Assembly (NCBI RefSeq): GCF_003312425.1
Contig: NZ_QNUX01000003.1
Span: 248,001-312,000 of the forward strand
From: Flavobacterium psychrolimnae
GTDB taxonomy: Bacteria > Bacteroidota > Bacteroidia > Flavobacteriales > Flavobacteriaceae
DNA length: 64,000 nt
Reading direction: 5' to 3'
Of the stretch, positions 19,257-28,200 are shown piece after piece. The position numbers and the translations under genes were made by a program. The notes under the pieces were generated by a model that worked only from the letters and a program-made list of their open reading frames with translations, did not search any database and had not been told where the DNA came from. The first letter of the stretch is position 1. Every line of letters starts with the position of its first letter.

Positions 19257-19504
19257 ACGAGTTTGATTCCTACATTAATGACTAAAATCAGCAGCATCGA
19301 AAAAACAAAATTCATTAGAAAACCATACACAAACAATTGCATTTTTGAAATTCCGTTGTTGTAATAAAACAGGTATCCATTTTTAGCATTCACCTCTTTT
19401 ATCAAAATGCTAATGAAGAAACCAAAAATAATAAGTACATATTTGAAGGTTTCAAATCCTCCAAAAACCCATGCCAAAGCACTTATTGACACATTAATCG
19501 TCAA
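19253..19504 (-). CDS. Small membrane protein partnered with the ABC ATPase (start uncertain)
   Basis: A hydrophobic protein of at least 83 residues with about three possible membrane segments (SALAWVFGGFETFKYVLIIF, FGFFISILI and QLFVYGFLMNFVFSMLLILV) and a central YLFYYNNGISK motif. The stop codon overlaps the ATPase start by ATGA. The only canonical in-frame start is TTG at 19504. However, the frame stays open for 18 more codons back to the stop of the AddB-like gene (19559-19561), and those codons read like a protein (RKLANIFEFYKSTL). The true start may therefore be a non-standard codon upstream. Probably the membrane part of a small ABC system. Confidence 0.6.
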   Translation of the reverse strand: MTINVSISALAWVFGGFETFKYVLIIFGFFISILIKEVNAKNGYLFYYNNGISKMQLFVYGFLMNFVFSMLLILVINVGIKLV

Positions 19505-19558
19505 AGTGCTTTTATAAAACTCGAAGATGTTGGCTAATTTTCTGATTGGGAATTTTGT

Positions 19559-22336
19559 TTAAATTATTTTCTCTTTAAAAGGAATACTCTCATCTAAAAT
19601 TTCGCTTAATAAAAGAACCATTTGTTCTAAATAATTCCTCAAAATTTCTTCATTTATAATTGAATTTATTTCTTTGTCTTCTTTAAAACTAAACGGAAGA
19701 AAACCTGCTTTTAAATTCTTGAAAGAGATAATTCCGGCTTCAATTGGCTTTCCTTTTGCTTCGTGCTCATACATAAAAGCATACGCCAGAACCTGAATGA
19801 TTTTATCGCTTTTAATATCTTCGGTTAATCGGCTCCAAGATTTCAGAGTGACACTCGCTTTTTCAACTTTTCCAGTTTTGTAATCGATAATTCGAATCAC
19901 TCCGTTGCGCTCTTCAATTCTATCTACATTTCCTTTTATCAATACAGGAAAAGGCAAATTAGGATGATTTAAAGTTCTGCCAAAAGTTTGTTCTAAAGCT
20001 ATAATTTTTATCGCATCGCCGTTTTTAATACTTTCCAATTCCACTTTCAGGAAATTCGAAACATTTCGCTTGGCAACTTCAAACGCCAATAAATTTCTAC
20101 CTTTTTTGATTTCACCTTCTTTGTAAACCAATTTAAACTGTTTCAAAACCTCAGCGTCAATTTGTTTAAAACAATTTAAAATATTACTTTCTGATATAAA
20201 TTTACCAATGAATGGCTCGTACAAAACTTTTAGAGTTTCGTGGATAATGGTTCCCAATGTATTCAAGGCAATGTTCTCCTCTACTTCTTCTACTTCGCTG
20301 ATGCGTAAAATCTTCTGAAAATAAAACTGAATCGGATTCCGAATATAACTCGTCAATGCCGATGGAGAAAACCCTTTTTCGGCAATTTCTTTCAATCGTA
20401 ACATCACACTTTCCGATTTAGGAATGACCATCGGTTGATACGCAGTTTCGGGTAAAACCGCATTATAAATTTCGTGCGTAAGGATATGATTATTTTGCTT
20501 TTCAACTTCCAATTGCGTGATGAATCGGCTTTTTTCACCCGCATCCAGACCTTCACTTTCGGTATTATACAGCAAGTAAATGTTTTTGGCGCGTTGCAAC
20601 AAATGATAGAAATGATAGGTATAAATAGCGTCTTTTTCTTTGAATGTAGGCAAACCTAATTCGCGTTTCACATCATACGGAATAAACGAATTTTGTGATT
20701 TTCCCGCCGGAAATTTCCCTTCATTCATCGAAGTGACAATAACGGTATCAAAATCCAAGACACGACTTTCTAAAACTCCCATAATCTGCAAACCGTTCAA
20801 CGGTTCTCCCTCAAAAGAAACTTCGGCCAAATCAATTACTTGTTTGTAAATGGCATAAAGCGTTTCAATTTTATCGATATGTTCATGTTTGGAATAATAA
20901 TTAATCAGTTTATTAATGACTTTAAAAATGGCGAAAACAAAAGCCTTAGTGATTTTTTCTTCTTCGTTATCGTTGCTTAAATTTTCTTTTATGATTTGCA
21001 ATAATTTAGAAATCGTCTCTAATACCGGAATCGAACCCTTTTCCCATTTTTGGAATAATAAGAGAAACAATTCACTCGGAATTGCATTCAATTCCATCAA
21101 TTTATGATGCGTAATAAAAGTATAATTATTTTGATTGATAGTATGGACAAGCGCGCTGGTTTTCGAATACGGCTCCACCAAAGGATGCGTCAAAATATCC
21201 AATACATCTTTGTAATATAAGACATAACTTTTAGCATTTCTGGACAACGCATTCGTGTGCATTTTGAATAATTTGGCTATCAAAATCTGGGCAGGATTGT
21301 TCTTGCTTGAATACCCCATCGTGATATTCAAAGCTCCAACGCTTGACGGTAACGAATATAAAAGCGGGACTAGAAGATTTTCCTCACCTAGAACCACAGC
21401 CACTTTATCCAACTTGCCTTCAGTCCCGAGGCTTCGGGATTCATTGATGACATTCTCGATAATACTTCCGGCTATTTTGGCTTGACCAATTGTTTTTGGT
21501 GTACCAATCACCTGAATGTTTTTTATCTGCGAAAAGTCATTCACAATCCATTCAAACGGATGCTGCTTATAATGTTTCCAACTTTCTTTGAAACGGTGTA
21601 CAAACAGTCCTGCATCATGATACGGATCATTGAGAAAGGTTTGGTCTACATCCCAATATATTTTGGCCTGATCAGAAGCGATAAGGTGTTGGATTATTTT
21701 TTCTTCGGCGGCATTCAACGCGTTAAAACCTGCAAATAGGAATTGTTTCCCTTGTACAGAATTCGAAAAATGATTTAGATTATTAACTGCTTCACGATAA
21801 ATTAAACCTTGATATCCGATTCCTTTGTTCAGTAAATGAGTATAAAGGGATTGATAATAATTGGGTAGTAATTTCCAAAAATCGATATATTTCTCTAATA
21901 ATACCGTTTTATTTTCGACTTCAATTCCCCATTTTTTAATATCCTCGATATCTTTCAAATACGAAAGAACATGTGATGGCTCTAATAAATAGCGGTCAAT
22001 TTCATTAAAATCTTGTAACAGCGTTTTTGCCCAATTGGCAAACAATTCAAACGTTTGTTGGTTTGCTTTATCGGTAATGGATAAATAGACTTCGTAGAAT
22101 TCAAATAATAGTTCAATGGGATCTATGGTGCGAATACCTGCAATATTTTGAACAAAATCTTCAATACTTATAATTTCAGGAGAAAGTATATTTGTTGTTA
22201 CCTGATTTTTTAACGCTTTAATCAGGAATATTTTAGCTCGTTTGTTTGGTAAAACTACAATCGTATTGGAAAGATTGCCTGAGTAATTTTCAATTAAAAC
22301 TGCGGCTATTTTATCTAAAAAAGAAGTATTTGTCAT
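19559..22336 (-). CDS. AddB-like PD-(D/E)XK nuclease / inactivated helicase subunit
   Basis: A 925-residue protein. It opens with IVVLPNKRAKIFL (about 25-37), the AddB-type pseudo-Walker region. It ends in a RecB-type nuclease domain with the metal-binding core GNVDRIEE...IRIIDYKTGK (about 815-840). No complete Walker A is visible, which is normal for the non-motor AddB-type subunit in Bacteroidota. It would pair with the AddA-like protein encoded at 25203-28949 for double-strand-break end processing and recombination. The segment SRSLGTE (about 300-306) is encoded by a palindromic repeat and looks inserted. It begins 63 bp after the ompA stop, behind the ompA terminator. Confidence 0.85.
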   Translation of the reverse strand: MTNTSFLDKIAAVLIENYSGNLSNTIVVLPNKRAKIFLIKALKNQVTTNILSPEIISIEDFVQNIAGIRTIDPIELLFEFYEVYLSITDKANQQTFELFANWAKTLLQDFNEIDRYLLEPSHVLSYLKDIEDIKKWGIEVENKTVLLEKYIDFWKLLPNYYQSLYTHLLNKGIGYQGLIYREAVNNLNHFSNSVQGKQFLFAGFNALNAAEEKIIQHLIASDQAKIYWDVDQTFLNDPYHDAGLFVHRFKESWKHYKQHPFEWIVNDFSQIKNIQVIGTPKTIGQAKIAGSIIENVINESRSLGTEGKLDKVAVVLGEENLLVPLLYSLPSSVGALNITMGYSSKNNPAQILIAKLFKMHTNALSRNAKSYVLYYKDVLDILTHPLVEPYSKTSALVHTINQNNYTFITHHKLMELNAIPSELFLLLFQKWEKGSIPVLETISKLLQIIKENLSNDNEEEKITKAFVFAIFKVINKLINYYSKHEHIDKIETLYAIYKQVIDLAEVSFEGEPLNGLQIMGVLESRVLDFDTVIVTSMNEGKFPAGKSQNSFIPYDVKRELGLPTFKEKDAIYTYHFYHLLQRAKNIYLLYNTESEGLDAGEKSRFITQLEVEKQNNHILTHEIYNAVLPETAYQPMVIPKSESVMLRLKEIAEKGFSPSALTSYIRNPIQFYFQKILRISEVEEVEENIALNTLGTIIHETLKVLYEPFIGKFISESNILNCFKQIDAEVLKQFKLVYKEGEIKKGRNLLAFEVAKRNVSNFLKVELESIKNGDAIKIIALEQTFGRTLNHPNLPFPVLIKGNVDRIEERNGVIRIIDYKTGKVEKASVTLKSWSRLTEDIKSDKIIQVLAYAFMYEHEAKGKPIEAGIISFKNLKAGFLPFSFKEDKEINSIINEEILRNYLEQMVLLLSEILDESIPFKEKII
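21424..21439. repeat. In-frame palindromic repeat inside the AddB-like gene
   Basis: TCCCGAGGCTTCGGGA pairs with itself (one G-T pair). The same core occurs in intergenic copies at 29046-29061 (TCCCGAAGCTTCGGGA) and 29139-29153. Here it lies within coding sequence without shifting the frame. Confidence 0.65.
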
Positions 22337-22343
22337 TCTATAA

Positions 22344-22379
22344 AAATAAAAAAAACGCCTCGATAAATCGAGGCGTTTT
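22344..22379 (-). terminator. Terminator after ompA
   Basis: AAAACGCCTCGA (22352-22363) and TCGAGGCGTTTT (22368-22379) pair perfectly around TAAA. On the minus strand the stem is followed by a T-rich run. It lies between the ompA-like gene and the downstream AddB-like gene. Confidence 0.85.
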
Positions 22380-22399
22380 CTAAAAAAATTTTGGAAAAA

Positions 22400-23848
22400 T
22401 TATTTTTGTAAAATAACTTCTGTTCTTCTGTTTTTTGCTTTACCAGCAGCAGTTTTATTTGTTTCAACTGGACTTCCTTCACCAAAACCAACAGCATTTA
22501 AGTTTTCACCTTTAATACCTCTTTCTAACAAAGCTTCTCTAACTACGTTAGCTCTGTCTTCAGAAAGTTTTTGGTTAAATTCATCTGAACCATCGCTATC
22601 AGTATGTCCTTCAACACTGAATTTAGCATTCGGATAATTTTTAAGAATATTTGCCATAGCATCTAATCTAGCTGGAACATCACCCGCTTTGAAAGTAGCT
22701 TTACCTGAATTAAAGTAGATTGCTCTAGCTTGAATTTTAAGATTATCTAAAGCCTCAGTAGTTACTTCTGGACATCCTCTGTTACTAGCTGGACCAGCTA
22801 CAGTAGGACAATCATCATCTTTGTCTAATACTCCGTCTCCGTCAGTATCTGGCCAAGGACAACCACCATTTTCTTTAGGACCTGCAACATTAGGACATTT
22901 GTCATCTTTGTCAGCAATTCCATCTCCATCAGCATCAGGACAACCGTTTAATGCAGCTAAACCAAAAACAGTAGGACATGCATCATTTTTATCAGCAACA
23001 CCATCTCCGTCAGTATCAGGACAACCGTTTAATGCAGCTAAACCAAAATCATTTGGACACTCATCAGCACTATCTTGAATTCCATCTCCATCAGTATCAG
23101 GACAACCATTGAATTCTTTTAAACCAGCAACTTCAGGACAAGCATCATCTTTATCATAAATTCCGTCACCATCTGTATCTTTACCTCCAAATTTGAATAT
23201 AAGACCAGCAGTGTGTTGAAAAAGAGAAGGAGCATCTGGAGTAGCAAAATTTACATTCCCTTCAGTTCTGTCTCCAAAAGATTTTTTATATCTTGTTGCA
23301 AGTTCCAAACCTACATTGTCAGTAAACCAGAAAGTTAAACCAGCACCTGGATTTAAAGTACCAAAACTACTATCTCCAAAGAATGTATATCCTCCACCAA
23401 CAGATAAAGATGGATCAATAACTTTAGATTTAATTAAGTTCATGAAACTATATTTGATAGTTGCATCAACACCATAATACATTAAATCTCCAGGATTAGT
23501 AACTATGTAACCACGACTATCATGCATTACAGAAGCAGGTTCTGGAGCAAATGTTACAAATTTATTGATTTTGTTCACAGATCCAGAAAGACCGAAAGAG
23601 AAATTATCTCCTACGAATCTAGATACACTAAGGTACGATACAGAAGGCAGGATATTCCAGTTATCTTTAACAGCAAAAGGCTGAGAAAAATGACGATCAA
23701 GCCAATTATGTCCACCTTCAGCACCTGCTTTAGTGTCAACGGCATTAACTCCAAAAGAGATAGCCCAAGGATTGTTACTGTCTTGTGCGTGCGAGCTTAA
23801 ACCCATCACCATCATCACAGCAACTAAAATTTTGTTAAGATGTTTCAT
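22400..23848 (-). CDS. OmpA-family outer-membrane protein with thrombospondin type-3 repeats
   Basis: A 482-residue protein with a signal peptide ([21 protein letters not shown]). Residues about 22-220 form an N-terminal outer-membrane barrel. About five calcium-binding type-3 repeats of the form DTDGDGxxDxxDxCP follow (about 224-361). The C-terminal OmpA peptidoglycan-binding domain reads [25 protein letters not shown] and [17 protein letters not shown] to the [10 protein letters not shown] end. It probably tethers the outer membrane to peptidoglycan and is likely highly expressed, having a near-perfect promoter and a strong terminator. Confidence 0.94.
   Translation of the reverse strand: MKHLNKILVAVMMVMGLSSHAQDSNNPWAISFGVNAVDTKAGAEGGHNWLDRHFSQPFAVKDNWNILPSVSYLSVSRFVGDNFSFGLSGSVNKINKFVTFAPEPASVMHDSRGYIVTNPGDLMYYGVDATIKYSFMNLIKSKVIDPSLSVGGGYTFFGDSSFGTLNPGAGLTFWFTDNVGLELATRYKKSFGDRTEGNVNFATPDAPSLFQHTAGLIFKFGGKDTDGDGIYDKDDACPEVAGLKEFNGCPDTDGDGIQDSADECPNDFGLAALNGCPDTDGDGVADKNDACPTVFGLAALNGCPDADGDGIADKDDKCPNVAGPKENGGCPWPDTDGDGVLDKDDDCPTVAGPASNRGCPEVTTEALDNLKIQARAIYFNSGKATFKAGDVPARLDAMANILKNYPNAKFSVEGHTDSDGSDEFNQKLSEDRANVVREALLERGIKGENLNAVGFGEGSPVETNKTAAGKAKNRRTEVILQK
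22765..23180 (-). repeat. Tandem repeat encoding thrombospondin type-3 units
   Basis: About five imperfect copies of a unit of roughly 75-78 bp encode DTDGDGxxDKxDxCPxxxGxxxxxGCP. Copies around 22920-23050 are nearly identical, so unit number could vary between strains. Confidence 0.75.
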
Positions 23849-23885
23849 ACTTAATTTTTTTAATTACAATTTAGTTAATTATATG

Positions 23886-23915
23886 CAAAAGTAGCACGTA
23901 AATTTTAAACTACAA
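23886..23915 (-). promoter_or_regulatory. Promoter of the ompA-like gene
   Basis: On the minus strand TTG (23915-23913), a 19-bp spacer and TACTTTTG (23893-23886) match the consensus fully, giving a leader of about 30 nt. Confidence 0.72.
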
Positions 23916-23960
23916 AATGAAATGTTAAATAAAACCTCCAAACATGAATAAATGTGGGAA

Positions 23961-25154
23961 TTATACAACATTTAACATTTTTCCAACCTCGACAAATGCA
24001 TTAATCGCCTTGTCAATATGTGCTGTAGTGTGAGCTGCAGATAGTTGTACTCTAATTCTTGCTTTATCTTTAGGCACTACTGGAAAAAAGAATCCAATAA
24101 CATAAATACCTTTTTTTAACAGTTCATCAGCCATAGTTTGGGACAATTTTGCATCATAAAGCATAACAGGAACAATAGCTGAATCGCCATCAATGATATC
24201 AAAACCAGCTTTTTTCATTCCTGCTTTGAAATAATTAGTGTTCCATTCCAGTTTATCACGTAAAGTAGTATCCTTTTCTAATAATTCAAAAACTTTTATA
24301 GAAGCCCCGACAATAGCTGGCGCTAAAGAATTAGAAAACAAATACGGTCTGGATCTTTGACGCAATATTTCGATAATTTCTTTTTTGGCAGTCGTATAAC
24401 CTCCCATTGCACCTCCAAGTGCTTTTCCTAATGTTCCAGTAATAATGTCAACTCTTCCCATTACACCTTTTGCTTCAAGCGTCCCTTTTCCGGTTGCTCC
24501 AATAAATCCGGCAGCATGGCATTCATCAACCATAACCATCGCATCATACTTATCAGCTAAATCACAAATTTTATCCAAAGGAGCCACAACACCATCCATA
24601 GAGAAAACACCATCTGTAACAATTAATTTGAAACGAGTTCCTGCTTCAGTAGCTTTGATTAATTGTTGTTCTAAATCTTCCATATTGCTATTTTCATAAC
24701 GATAACGAGCCGCCTTACACAAACGAACACCATCTATAATAGAAGCATGATTTAAACTGTCTGAAATTATAGCATCGTTTTCTCCTAACAAAGGTTCGAA
24801 AACACCGCCGTTAGCATCAAAAGCTGCCGCGTAAAGAATGGTATCTTCAGTACTATAAAATTCAGAAATTTTTCTTTCCAATGTTTTATGAATATCCTGA
24901 GTTCCGCATATAAAACGAACTGATGACATTCCGAAACCATGGGTATCCAAAGCATCTTTAGCAGCCTGAATCACTTCTGGGTGCGATGATAATCCAAGAT
25001 AATTATTGGCACAAAAATTCAGAACAGTTTCTCCTGTAGAAATAGTGATTTCTGCTCCTTGAGGCGAAGTTATAATTCTTTCTTTTTTGAAAATTCCATT
25101 ATCTTCAATAGTTTGTAATTCTGCTTGAAGATGTTCTTTTATTTTTCCGTACAT
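23961..25154 (-). CDS. kbl: Glycine C-acetyltransferase (2-amino-3-ketobutyrate CoA ligase)
   Basis: A 397-residue PLP enzyme of the alpha-oxoamine synthase family. It cleaves 2-amino-3-ketobutyrate with CoA to glycine and acetyl-CoA in threonine breakdown. The PLP-binding lysine is Lys244 in [39 protein letters not shown] and [14 protein letters not shown] are classic blocks of Kbl, and the length (E. coli 398) and Lys number agree. It lies 48 bp downstream of the AddA-like gene on the same strand. No threonine dehydrogenase gene is in the window. Confidence 0.94.
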   Translation of the reverse strand: MYGKIKEHLQAELQTIEDNGIFKKERIITSPQGAEITISTGETVLNFCANNYLGLSSHPEVIQAAKDALDTHGFGMSSVRFICGTQDIHKTLERKISEFYSTEDTILYAAAFDANGGVFEPLLGENDAIISDSLNHASIIDGVRLCKAARYRYENSNMEDLEQQLIKATEAGTRFKLIVTDGVFSMDGVVAPLDKICDLADKYDAMVMVDECHAAGFIGATGKGTLEAKGVMGRVDIITGTLGKALGGAMGGYTTAKKEIIEILRQRSRPYLFSNSLAPAIVGASIKVFELLEKDTTLRDKLEWNTNYFKAGMKKAGFDIIDGDSAIVPVMLYDAKLSQTMADELLKKGIYVIGFFFPVVPKDKARIRVQLSAAHTTAHIDKAINAFVEVGKMLNVV

Positions 25155-25202
25155 TTTTTATGTTTTTTAAAGTTCAGTTTTGCGAATTATTCACTTTTTA
25201 GG

Positions 25203-28200
25203 CTACAAATTTACTACATCGATTTCTTTTCCGATGTAAATAAGTGCTTTTTTTGTCACTTTATAACCCATTAACTCAATTGCTGTTTGATAATTTTCCA
25301 ATTGCTGTTGGTATTTCACATTATGTGTTCCTGTTTTATAATCCAGCAACAACACTTCTTTGTTTTTTGTCAAAACCATTCGGTCCGGTTTAATGGTTTT
25401 ACCTTCTTTTTGAATAATAGTTTGCTCATTCAAAACGTCATTCCCTTCGGCAAAACAAATTTCTAATTCACTGTGATTAACAATTTCCTGAATCGTTTTA
25501 AAAACTATTTCTTTTTGAGCAAAAGTTATCAATCCGTTTTCAATAGACTTTGTAATTGCCAAATCAACATCGTTTTTAGTTTTTACAAAGGACAAAATTT
25601 CATGAATAACATTCCCATATTCTATAGCTTCCTGCTGATGCGTTCCCCACATTAATGCTTCACGCTGCGCAATTTTTATATTCTTTGGATTTAGAATTTC
25701 AGAAACCAAAGGAATCGTTTTTGAAGTATCGACATGCTCTTTTCCCGCAGACAATTTTATCGAATTTCCAAATTCATATTCTAATTTATCTTCGGCAAAT
25801 TCGCCTTTATTACCCAAATAATTAATAAAAAATGAACACATATTATTCTTTGGCAATTCCCCTTTACTGGATAAATTCATATTCGAAATAACATATAATT
25901 GTTCTTCGGCTCGGGTTAAAGCCACATACAAAACATTGATATTATCCAATAATTCTTCCTGCTTTTTTTGATTGTAAACCTCAGCAGCCTCTTCACCAAA
26001 CCCTTCAACCGCACTGCTGTTATCAATCAACACTTTTGGTAAACCAAAATCTTGTTCTGTAGCATTTAGCCATAACTTATCTTTTGGCTTTCTATTGTAA
26101 TCTTCTTCAGCAAAAGGGAAAATAACAACCGGGAATTCCAATCCTTTCGATTTATGAATCGTCATAATCCGAACGGCATTAGTCCCTTCCGGAGAAGGAA
26201 TACTAAATTTCTCCGCATTTTTATCCCAGAAATTCAAGAAATCTGAAATTCCTGCTTGGTTGCGAATATCTCGCTCCAGAACAATGTCTAGGAAATATTG
26301 AACGTAGGCATTCCCCTCCCCAACCCTCCCCGAAGGGGAAGGAGCCGAAACTGGAGCAATAGAATCTAGTAAAATTTCTTGACTGACTAACTCCTTTTTT
26401 ATCTCTTTTAAAACTTCTGAAATACTCTTTACTACTTGCTCATTGGTAAATCGAATGACTTTATAGCCTAATTTATTTAAAGTAATTGTTCTATAATTAT
26501 CCAACTGAACTTGTTCTTCAGTAAAATGGTATTCACCATCTACTTCAACAACCAGTTTTTTGGACAAGCAAACAAAATCAACAATAAAATCATTTATCAA
26601 ATGTTGTTGCCTAAATTTATAATCTTCCAGTGATTTAGATTTAAGCTCCATCCAAAGAACTTTCTCAGCATGCGTGGGCTGCTTTCGCATTTCTTTTGCT
26701 TTTTCTATCAAAAGATGAGAATAATTACCACCCGTCATGTACCCTAATTTATTTGATTCAATAAGACTATTTTTATCCACACGATTAACCACTCCGTCAC
26801 CCTTTCCTTTGGAGAGGGCTGGGGTGAGGAACTTTGTTATTATTGTCTCCACCGCTTCATACAATGATTTTTTTCTAATGTTTTGAAACGAAAGTGAAAC
26901 ATCAAAACTCATCAACCACTCTTCGAAATCAGCTTCCTGAAATAATGCCATTCCTTGAGCGATAAAATCATGAATAGGTAATTTATGATGACTGTTTTGC
27001 GCTAAATATTGAAGAAAATTTGCTTTGGATTCCAGATCAGAACTGTTTTTCAAGTACTTTAATAAATGAATAATCAATCGAACTTCGGTTGCATTTTGAA
27101 TCATCAAGGTTTCTGATGACAAAAGCGGAATTCCTTGTTCTGTCAAATAATTCGCAATCGCAATTCCTTGACTTCTTTTTCGAGTCAGAATCACAATGTC
27201 TTTGTATTCAAAACCTTCTTTTAAAGTTTTTTGAATCGTATTTAAGGTTGCCAAAACATACAAATCGGTTTTATCCAAAGTTTCTTCGTCATCTTCCGAA
27301 GTTTCTACTTTTGGAATAAAAGAAATATTTACATAACCACCCGTTTTATCATTCGTTTTTTGATGACTATGATTTTCATACAAATCTTTATAATCCAAAT
27401 GCTCGAATTCATTCGATAACAATTTGAAAAAATCATTATTGAATTCGATTATCTGCGAATAAGAGCGGTAATTTTTATCTAAATGTTCAAGTCTTTTATC
27501 GGGATTATTGAACGGATTTTGGTCTTTACTCAATTCAATAAATTGTTCCGCTTTTCCGCCACGCCATCTGTAAATCGATTGTTTTGGATCGCCCACAATC
27601 ATCAAAGTTCCTTTTACTCCAAAATCATCCTGACCCGAAAGTGCATTATCAATCAGCGGAATTAGATTTTGCCATTGCATTTCTGAAGTATCCTGAAATT
27701 CATCAATAAAAAAATGACGGTAGCGTTCGCCTAATCGTTCATATATAAAAGGTGCCGGCTGATTTTGGATTTCCCGATGGATAATGGCATTGAATTCCGA
27801 GATGGAAAGTACATTTTGTTCTTCCTGAATCTTGGCCAATTCATTGCTGACGGTATTTAATAATGATAGCGGCGTAATATTTTTTAGAAAAGCTTTGTAG
27901 AAATTTATCTTTTCAAAAGCGGTATAAACTTTAGTCAGTATTTGCAAAAATTCAGGAATCAAATTCTCAATAATCGCACGGTCTTTTGCAGTTTTATTGA
28001 TTGCTATATCATCAAACTCATGAAAAGTTTTATTCTTGGGATTGAACTTTCCTTGCTGAATACTATTAATATGATTTGGAAAAGTACCCCTGGAAAAGGA
28101 TTTTACATCAATTCCGTTTTTATCAATTAAGGTCAACATTTCTTCTGCAAAAACAATAGTTTGCTTTTCTAAGTCTTTGCAGGCTTCGGAAAGTTTGGTT

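Larger units (their letters stand above)
26311..26831 (-). mobile_element. DUF559 (Vsr-like) endonuclease cassette inserted in-frame in the AddA-like gene
   Basis: About 521 bp bounded by terminal inverted repeats. On the minus strand it encodes a DUF559 domain in the host frame: KAKEMRKQPTHAEKVLW, KFRQQHLINDFIVDFVC, KLVVEVDGEYHF and KLGYKVIRFTNEQV. The Asp of IVDF and the Glu/Asp of VEVDG, the usual catalytic positions of this restriction-endonuclease-like fold, are intact. An internal ATG at 26738 (residue 738 of the host) could start a separate product, but there is no stop before the host reading resumes at NAYVQYFLD. Mobility is inferred from the ends and from the foreign domain; no target duplication is obvious. 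Confidence 0.72.

Noticed and set aside
22821-23078. A Pro/Ser-rich repetitive frame opposite the ompA-like gene
   Set aside because: It is the antisense of the thrombospondin type-3 repeats; the repeat pattern comes from the real gene.
26311-26831. Assembly error as the explanation for the DUF559 insert
   Set aside because: Not excluded, but the insert keeps the host frame on both sides, has matching inverted ends, and the same repeat is also at the gene start, which a random mis-join would not explain.
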